From Baffinella frigidus (lineage: Eukaryota > Cryptophyceae > Cryptomonadales > Baffinellaceae): a stretch of 10,472 bases of DNA. The stretch's first letter is position 1. The number at the start of each line of letters is the position of its first letter. Below, piece by piece: positions 1 through 7,896 of the stretch. Where the stretch lies: NCBI GenBank assembly GCA_026770585.1, contig MU646346.1, positions 1,059,484-1,069,955 of the forward strand. Direction: 5' to 3'. The translations under genes and the position numbers were made by a program. The notes below the pieces were generated by a model. It had not been told where the DNA came from, did not search any database, and saw only the letters and a program-made list of their open reading frames with translations.

Positions 1-159
<159 letters not shown>

Positions 160-195
160 ATGGAGCCGTGTGCGGACATCAACGTGCCGCTCCAG
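160..195 (+). CDS. Exon 1 (visible): [11 protein letters not shown]
   Basis: The frame reads [12 protein letters not shown]. It matches the segment just after the acid/base Glu in plant EBM, where the pattern is P-P-x-D-I-N-x-x-L. The donor is CAG|GTCCCA at 196 and the phase is 0, which fits exon 2. The 3' end is better supported than the 5' end, because the acceptor has to be taken from within GATA repeats. The ATG at 160 is probably not a translation start, because the upstream two thirds of a GH2 enzyme should precede it. Confidence 0.6.
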
Positions 196-425
196 GTCCC
201 AGCCCTGCCTTGTTAAAATGCTATTTTATTTATATATCTATGTGTGTGTGTGTGTAAAGATAGATAGATACATACATGCATACATAGATATAGATAGATA
301 GATAGATATAGATATAGATATAGATATAGATATAGATGGACAGACAGATAGATAGATAGATAGATAGATAGAGAGATAGATGGATAGATGGATATAGATA
401 TAGATATAGATAGATAGACAGATAG

Positions 426-456
<31 letters not shown>

Positions 457-3400
457 AAGATAGATAGTTCAATATTTAATACTCAGTCCTGCTGTAAAAC
501 GATTTTAGGCGCCCAAAACATACTTTTACAGCAGGGACTCCAGTCCAAAAGAGCAACTAAAATACTTTTTGTGCACAGTTGTATTCAGGTGGATTTCCAG
601 GTCGCCGCTCTGTCAACAGTTGACTAATCACAACTTTCCCTGGTACTAATCTCAAAGGGAAACGGTCTTAATTTAAAACCATTGGATTCAATGAAAGTTA
701 CTACACGAATGCTTTAATATTACCAGGAAAACTCGTTGCGTGTAGTAAATTTCATTGCCAGAAAGTTTTAAATTAATATCGTTTTCCTATGAGATCGTGC
801 TTCACAACCCACTCCTTCTAACCCTAACCCTAACCCGTATGGCTTCTGACCCTAACCCTAACCCGTATAGCTTGCAGGGTTGAGTGTTGACCCATCACTT
901 TGCAGCGTGCGCGGTACTTAACCCGGCACCTAACTCCGTGCCCGACCCCCTCAAGGTTAGGGTTAGGTACCTCGGAGGTGCTCCAGCCTCAAAAGTTGAT
1001 TCATAGGAGAAATCATAGGAGAAATCTATTGCATAGGCAAATTTACTTATGAATCATAATTAAATCAATTAGTCAACACCCTAACCCGTATAGCTTGCAG
1101 GGTTGAGTGTTCACTTTGCAGCCCGGTTCAGTCAACCTTCCTGGTACAAATCCCGCCTGGTTTAGTCAACTGCCTCTCGAACTCCTGCCGAAACCCCAAT
1201 CTCCGCCCACCTTAAACCCTCAATCCTAAACCCTAAACACGGGTTCAGTGTTGAGGGAGTAACGTTCGGGATGTAGGGCGTAGGGTGGGTGGTTTAGTGT
1301 ACATGGTTCAGGGTGTCGTGTTAAGGGAGTAAGAATCGGGATTTACGGCGCAGGGTTGATGGTTCAGTGTACACGGTTCAGGGTGTCGTGTTTAGTGTGC
1401 AGGGTGCAGGGTGTCTTTAGTTTTCAGTCCAGGGTTTCTCTAGTCTCGTGCGCAGGGTTCCGGGTGTTGTGTTTGGGGTGTGCGTGCACCCCACTCCCTA
1501 CACCAGGATGCACCCCTGTTTAAGGGAGTCGGATTGAGGCTTTACGGTGTAGGGTTTACGGTTTACGATTTTGGGGTTGGCCCTGACCCCGAATGCACCC
1601 CCGGCGGGATCTGATACACCTCCTGGGTCTACGGTTTACGATTTCGGGTTTAACCCTAAACCTTAATACACCCCCGGCAGGACTTGATACGCCTGCTCGA
1701 CCCTGCGGTGCGCGGCTCACTCAGGGCGGAGTTTTTGTATAAGTCAACTCACGGCAAAAATTGATTCTCCAAGTACCCAATCTGGGAACCTCGTTTCCAA
1801 GTTGACAGATTTTGTGGGGGAATTGACTTTTACAACATCTCCGGCCTGGCAGTGTAATGCACCCCCTGGGAGGACTTGATACGCCTGCTTGACCCTGCGG
1901 CGCCGTACGTACGTCGATAGTACAGCAGGGACTCCAGTCCAAAAGGGCAACTAAAACTATTGTTGGGGCGAACACAGATGTATTCAGGTGGTTTAGTGTA
2001 CAGGGTTCCGGATGTGGGGTTTAGTGTGCAGGGTTCAGAGTGTCTTTAGTTTTGACAGAGCGGAGCTCCAGGTCGCCGCTCAGAACCCCTAATGCACCCT
2101 CCGGCAGGATCTGATACGGCTGCTCGACCCTGCGACGCCGTACGTGCGCGGCTCGCTCTGGGGTACACCCTCATCCCTAAACCCTGAACCCGAAACCCGA
2201 AACCCGACACCCGAAACCCGAAACCCGAAAACCGAAACCCGAAAACCGAAAACCGAAACCCGAAAACCGAAACTCGAAACCCTAAACCATAAACCATAAA
2301 CCCCAAATCCCAAACCCCAAACCCCAAACCCCAAACCCCAAACCCCAAACCCCAAACCCCAAACCCCAAACCCCAAACCCCAAACCCCGAACCCCGAAAC
2401 CATAACCCAGGGGGCTTGGCAGACGGGCATGGGGGAGACGGCTGGCTCAACCTACACGACGGGCCGTACGGCATTCAGGTTCAAACCACCGTTTTGTGTT
2501 ATCTTAAGGCTAAAATTTTGTATCTTAGCCTCGATATAGTTTTACCATAGCACAAATTCCACCCCTAAGATAGCAAAAATATATTTGAAAATATGAATGT
2601 TTCCGTGTGCGGTTCCCCGGGTTGCAAAGGAGGGTTTGGCGGACGGGCATGGGGGGGGGGCTGGCTCAACCTACAGGACGGCCCGTATGAGATTTAAGTT
2701 TGGACCCTGATTCCGAGAGCCTACAACCTCATACCCAAACCCCTCAACCCCAACCCCTAAACACTAAACACTCAACCCTAAACCCTAAACCCCTGAATCC
2801 GGCCTGTACCGGATTCAGGTGATGAGATTGAAGTTTAAGCGCTAAACCCTAAACCCTCAACCCTTACCCCTAAATTCTAAACACTAAACATCAAACCCTA
2901 AATCCTGAACCCTAGACACTAAACCCTGAACACTAAACCCTAAACATCAAACCCTGATTCCCAAACCCTCAACCCTCAACCCCAACCCCTAAACCCCAAA
3001 TACTAAACCCCAAACCCCAAACCCCAAACCCCAAACCCCAAACCCCAAACCCCAAACCCTAAACCCCAAACCCCAAACCCTAAATCCCAACCCCTAAACC
3101 CCAACTCCTACCCCCATGCAGGACCCGCGCGCGTTCTTCAACCCGGATTTCTACAAGTACGCCTTCAACCCCGAGGTTATGAGCTCCCACAGCAGTTGAC
3201 TGGTTACATTTTTCTTTGGTACTAATCATCTCCGTGCGGTTACCTTCCTGGTACAAACCCCGCCGGGTTTAGTCAACTGCTTCTGCAGCTGAATTTTACA
3301 ACCCGGACTTCTACAAGTACGCCTTCAACCCCGAGGTTATGAGCTCCTGCACAAGTTGACTAAACGATTATGATCTCCCACAGCGGTTGACTAATCTCAT

Positions 3401-5740
3401 TTTTCCTTGGTACTAATCCGCTCCGTTCAGTTGCCTTCCTGGTACAAATCCCGCCACGTTTAGTAGACCTCCACTTTTGAGGGTGCTGAGAATGCCGAGG
3501 CGGGTCCATCATAAGGATCATACCACGCCAGAGTCTTTGAAGGGGTCGCCAAAAGTCAATTACCCTTCAAATGCAGTGGTTTTTAAAAGTTGACGACCGC
3601 TTTCTACCGCGGTTTAAAAATTCAACATCCTCCTCCAGTCTGGCGTTGTATTCTAGTGGATCACTCAACTTACAGGATCGAGAATACCAAAAAAGAAGAC
3701 AAAAAAAAATTGGTTTAGTCAACTGCCTCTCTTGTTCGCAAGTCGGGAGTCATGGGGTTCCGGAGGAAGACACGCTCCGGAGAATGTTCCCCGCGCCACT
3801 GGCCCACAACAGTTGACTAATCACAACTTTCCCTGGTACTAATCCCCCCGGTTTAGTTAACCTTCCTGGCACAAATCCCGCCTGGTTTAGTCAACTGCCT
3901 GGTGACAATCCTAGTCAACTGCCTCTCTTGTTCGCAGGTCGGGAGCGTTGGGGTTCCGGAGGAGGACACGCTCCGGAGAATGTTCCCCGCGCCACTTGAC
4001 ACGCCGCCGGGCTTCGTGTTGGACGAGAAGTCCGGGCAGTACGTGGAGACGTTCAGCGAGGCGTGGGCGCACCACCAGGTTTGTCCTCATCCCGTCCCCA
4101 TCACGACCGCAACACGTCCCCATTACGTCCTCATTACGTCCTGGTCGCGTCCAGAATGGTACCAGCGCCACTGATCGTGTCCACGATATTCCCCGCGCCA
4201 CTGGACGCGTTGTTGGACGAGAAGTCCGGGCAGTACGTGGAGACGTTCAGCGAGGCGTGGGCGCACCACCAGGTTTTCTCTCCACGTCTTATCACGCCCT
4301 CTCCACGTACGTATCACGTACTGATCACGTGACCATCTCGTCCTGATCCCGTACTGATCGCGTCCTGTCCTCGCGCAGCCGCTGTCGTACTCGGACCCTC
4401 CCAACGGCGTCGCGGACCAGATCGCGGTAACCCTCTACCCTTAAACCCAACCCCTAAACCCCAAACCCCAAACCCCAAACCCTAAACCCTAAACCCTAAA
4501 CCCTAAACCCTAAACCCTAAACCCTAAACCCTAAACCCTAAACCCTACACTCTGGATTGGAGAAAAGTGGCCGGGTGCACTTAGGCAGTAGTCGGAGTTC
4601 CCCATGCTCTAGCTCTGTCTCGGTCTATTCGCGCTCGCCAATTTGCTTCCCCCGGGCTGTTTCCCGCTCAAAAGTTGACGGATTTGTACCGCGAACCCAG
4701 CGTGTCAACTTGAGAATAGGCTGCCAACCCGAGGGAGGCAGAGCAAACGGCGTTCTGGACCAGATTGCGGTAAATCCTAACCCTCAAACCCCAAACCACA
4801 AACCTCAAACCCTAAAACCCTAAACCCTAAACCCTAAAACACTAAACACTTAACACTAAACACTTAACACTAAACGCTTAACACTTAACACCAAACACTA
4901 AACACTAAACACTTAACACTAAACACTAAACACTAAACACTAAACACTCAACACTAAACCCCAAACCCGAACAGGTCTACTCCGTCCCTGCCTCGCTCGC
5001 CGACTACGCTCAACAGGCACCCTCATCCCCCCCAAACCCTTAAACCCCAACACCAAACCATAGACCCTAAACTCTAAACACAAAACCCATACCCTAAATC
5101 CTGCACACTAAACCCTACACCCTACACCCTAAACCCTACCCCATGAATCCCACACCACAAACCCTGAAACCTAAATCCCAAACCCCAAACCCCAAACACC
5201 AAACACCAAACACCAAACCCTAAACCCCACCCCTTCCAAAACCACTCTCCAGGCGCAGCTCGCGAACCTGGTGCAGTACCGCGCCCTCATCGAGGGCTTC
5301 TCATCAAAACTATGGACAGCCCACACGGGTTAACCCCCAAACCCACACCGGTCCATCCCACACGGGTCAACTCCCAAACCCACACCAAACCCACATCCTC
5401 CTCAGAAAAGGGTTGAGCCTTTTCTGACATGTGTACCACATTTGTACCGGGTTTTTGATGATTGTACAAGGAATTTTTGATGTTTGTACGAGGAATCGAC
5501 CGCAGTTTTGATGTTTGTACGAGGAATCGACCGCAGTTTTGAGTTTTGTACGAGGAATCGACCGCAGTTTTGATGTTTGTACGAGGAATCGACGTGCAGT
5601 ACCGCGCCCTTATCCAAGGCTTTTCTTCAAAACTATGGACGGCCCACACTGGTCACCCCTAAACCCTACACCCTAAACCCTAAATCCTAAACCCTAAACC
5701 CTAAACCCTAGACTAACCCCTAAAGCCTCAGCCCTCAGCC

Positions 5741-5771
<31 letters not shown>

Positions 5772-7856
5772 CGCCATCGACCCCAAACCCTCCCCCTTCA
5801 ACCCCAACCCCCAAACCTAAAGCCCGCGCGCAGGGTTTCTCATCTGGAACTTTACTCTCAGCCTTTGGAAAAGTGGCCACCTTAAGTACAACTCTCAACC
5901 CCGAACCCCAACCCTCAACCCTTTTTCCGCACGCGATCAGGGTTTCTGATCTGGAACGTCCAAAGCCCTTGGCTCGGCTTGCGCGGGCAGCTGTACGACT
6001 CGGACCTCAACCCCACAGCCGCCCTCTACCCTCAACCCTCAACGGTCTAACACAATTTATCAAACCGCTGGACCATTCACTTTCGGCGGCTTTCTGATAC
6101 AAACCTGTTCGCGAAATCCGGGGGTTCGACTTTAGGGGAATTCTCACGTGTGACCTGGCGTGGATCGTGGCAGGGTTTTTCATCTGGAAGCCTTCCAGAT
6201 CTGGAAGCCTTCCAGGGGGCCCATGGCTTGGGGGCTGGATATAACCGCGGGGTTTTGTGAAATTTCTAGTAATTTCCACCCGATTTCCACGAAATCTAGC
6301 CGTAATTTCCAGTCCTCGCGCATTTAATTTAAATACTCGTCGGGATGCGTGCAGGGTTTCTGATCTGGAAAGTCCAGAGCCCTTGGCTTGGGCTGCGCGG
6401 GCAGCTGTACGACACGGACCTCAACCCCACCGCTGCCCTTTACGCCTGTCGAAGGTGCGTACCCAGACGTACCCAAACGAAGGTGCTTACCCAAACAGGG
6501 TGCTTAGAGCCAATCTGGTAGGACTTGGCCAAAGCGAAGTTCGAATTTGCGAGATTGCGAACTTCTAGATGGACCGTCATTATTAGTAAACACCGATTTT
6601 TACTGCAAAATTTGAATTTAAAACACTACATGTCCAAACGGGTCCATCTAGAAGTTCGCAATCTCGCAAGTTCGAACTTCGCTTTGGCCAAGTCCTACCA
6701 GATTGGCTCTACCCAAACCATCACACCCTACTACTCCTCACCTCGAAGGTGCCAACAATAAAGGTTCACCTAAGCCCTAAAGGTTCACCTAAGCCCTGAG
6801 CCCTAGACCGTAAACCGTACACCCGAAACCTGACACCCGACACCTTAGCCAACTCGGATTTCAACCCCACCGCTGCCCTCTACGCCTGTCGAAGGTGCTT
6901 ACCCCCTACGCCCTAAACCTCAGCTCTGAACCCTAAGCCTGAAACTGCATACCGTAAACCCGAAACCCGAAACCCCTAGCCCTAAATTCCAAACCCTAAG
7001 CCCTACACCCGACGCGGACCTCACCCCCACCGTTTTTCTTTGCTTCTGTCGAAGGTGCTGACCCCCTACACCATGAAGATTCACCTTAGCCATCAGCCCT
7101 AGACCGTGAACCATACACCCGAAACCCGAAACCCGACACCCTAGCCAACTCAGACCTTGGCCACACTTATGCCCCCTACGCCTGTCGAAGGCACCAACCC
7201 TAACCCAGAACACCTGAACCCTAAACTCCAAACCCTAAACCCTAAACCCTAAACCCTAAACCCTAAACCCTGAACCCTAAACCCTAAACCCTAAACCCTA
7301 AACCTTGAACCCTAAACCATAAACCCCAAACCCCACACCACAAACCCAAAACCCAAAACCCAAAACCCAAAACCCAAAACCCAAAACCCAAAACCCAAAA
7401 CCCCAAACCCCACACCACAAACCCCAAACCCCAAACCCAAAACCCAAAACCCCAAAACCCGCACCCCAAACCCCAAACCCCAATCCCCAAACCCTAAACT
7501 CTAAACCCTAACCCCTGGTGCACAGAGCGGGCGGCGCGGTGCACGCGCAGCTCCGGCCCTCCTCCGGCGGGACCATTCAGGTCTCCCACGCAGGGACCTA
7601 TGGGGTGTTGTTTACAGGTCATTTTTTAGAAGTAATTTCTGGAAACCCCGTGCCCTTCTCTGTCTCCTCCGGCGGTAGACAATAGATGGCTGCACCGGAG
7701 AAGCACGCGGTTACCTTGATACACCAGAGCGCGGTGCACGCGCAGCTCCGGCCCTCCTCCGGCGGGACCATTCAGGTCCTTTCTACGGACGGGCGTGTCG
7801 TTTGTGGCGGTGGAGCCAATGATGCGCCCCTCTGTCTCGCTCTGTCTGTCTGTCTT

Positions 7857-7896
<40 letters not shown>

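Larger units (their letters stand above)
196..2107 (+). other. Intron 1: microsatellites, foldback elements, exon 2 copies
   Basis: This 1.9-kb stretch has no supported exon. It holds GATA-type repeats (about 230-470), a pair of direct repeats (527-592 and 1921-1991), half-copies of the GTTGACTAA element (618-650, 1121-1178), a foldback element (649-795) and a TTAGGG-like repeat pair (851-905 and 1078-1123). It also has a degenerate G-rich stretch (about 1236-1660), another foldback (1733-1834) and three decayed copies of exon 2. Donor GTCCCA, acceptor CCGGCAG. Confidence 0.7.
2479..3121 (+). other. Intron 3: MITE, exon 3 echoes, telomere-like tracts
   Basis: Contents in order: a foldback element (2481-2588), a nearly full decayed exon 3 copy (2629-2697), a short third copy of the exon 3 end (2801-2818), and CCCTAAA/CCCCAAA repeats to 3117. 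Acceptor CATGCAG. Confidence 0.75.
3176..3937 (+). other. Intron 4: introner-like elements and copies of both flanking exons
   Basis: Holds three near-full introner-like elements (3192-3280, 3382-3469, 3810-3897) and two terminal fragments (near 3353 and 3711-3726). It also holds a second exon 4 copy (3289-3335) and a first exon 5 copy (3742-3800). The stretch 3470-3710 has no recognisable feature. Acceptor TTCGCAG. Confidence 0.75.
4427..4974 (+). other. Intron 6: telomere-like arrays, foldback, exon 6 echo
   Basis: CCCCAAA passing into clean CCCTAAA (to about 4546), then a non-repetitive stretch 4550-4666 with no feature seen. A GTTGAC foldback (4667-4714), an exon 6 3' copy (4746-4769) and CACTAAA repeats follow. 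Acceptor CGAACAG. Confidence 0.8.
5329..6354 (+). other. Intron 8: tandem array, exon 8 and exon 9 echoes
   Basis: In order: a two-fold repeat of an about 38-base CCCACACGGGT unit, a 10-bp hairpin (5402-5427), a 31-bp tandem array, an exon 8 3' copy (5594-5651), CCCTAAA/CCCTCAA tracts, and three partial exon 9 copies (5834, 5941, 6174). Acceptor CGTGCAG. Confidence 0.8.
6760..7145. repeat. Degenerate CCCTAAG/CCCGAAA repeats between echoes
   Basis: Diverged telomere-like words (ACCCGAAACC, AAGCCCTGAGCCC) alternate with the exon 9 end copies. A larger unit (leader, exon end, donor) therefore appears duplicated. Confidence 0.75.
6455..7525 (+). other. Intron 9: MITE, exon 9 end echoes, telomere-like arrays
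   Basis: Holds a TA-flanked MITE, three copies of the exon 9 end with donor-like GTGC or GCAC, and telomere-like arrays before the acceptor GTGCACAG. Confidence 0.82.

Noticed and set aside
160-162. ATG at 160 as the start codon
   Set aside because: GH2 enzymes need several hundred residues before this point; the ATG is likely a repeat-border coincidence.
230-472. 80-codon minus-strand open frame (LSIY repeats)
   Set aside because: Pure translation of a GATA microsatellite, with no protein character.
2046-2474. Minus-strand open frames with FGVWGLG repeats (also 7284-7490, 6920-7231)
   Set aside because: Translation of telomere-like heptamer arrays; opposite strand to a convincing gene.
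3948-4404. Alternative frames over exon 5 and its copy (both strands)
   Set aside because: Shadows of the exon 5 frame, which alone matches the enzyme family and joins in phase.
4480-4546. A true chromosome end
   Set aside because: The CCCTAAA tracts are short, interstitial and flanked by exons of one gene on both sides.
5402-5427. Rho-independent terminator
   Set aside because: The hairpin is in an intron of a eukaryotic gene and has no T tract after it.
5941-6029. Upstream exon 9 copy as the real exon
   Set aside because: It lacks the ACRR end and a phase-2 donor, while 6355-6454 has both.
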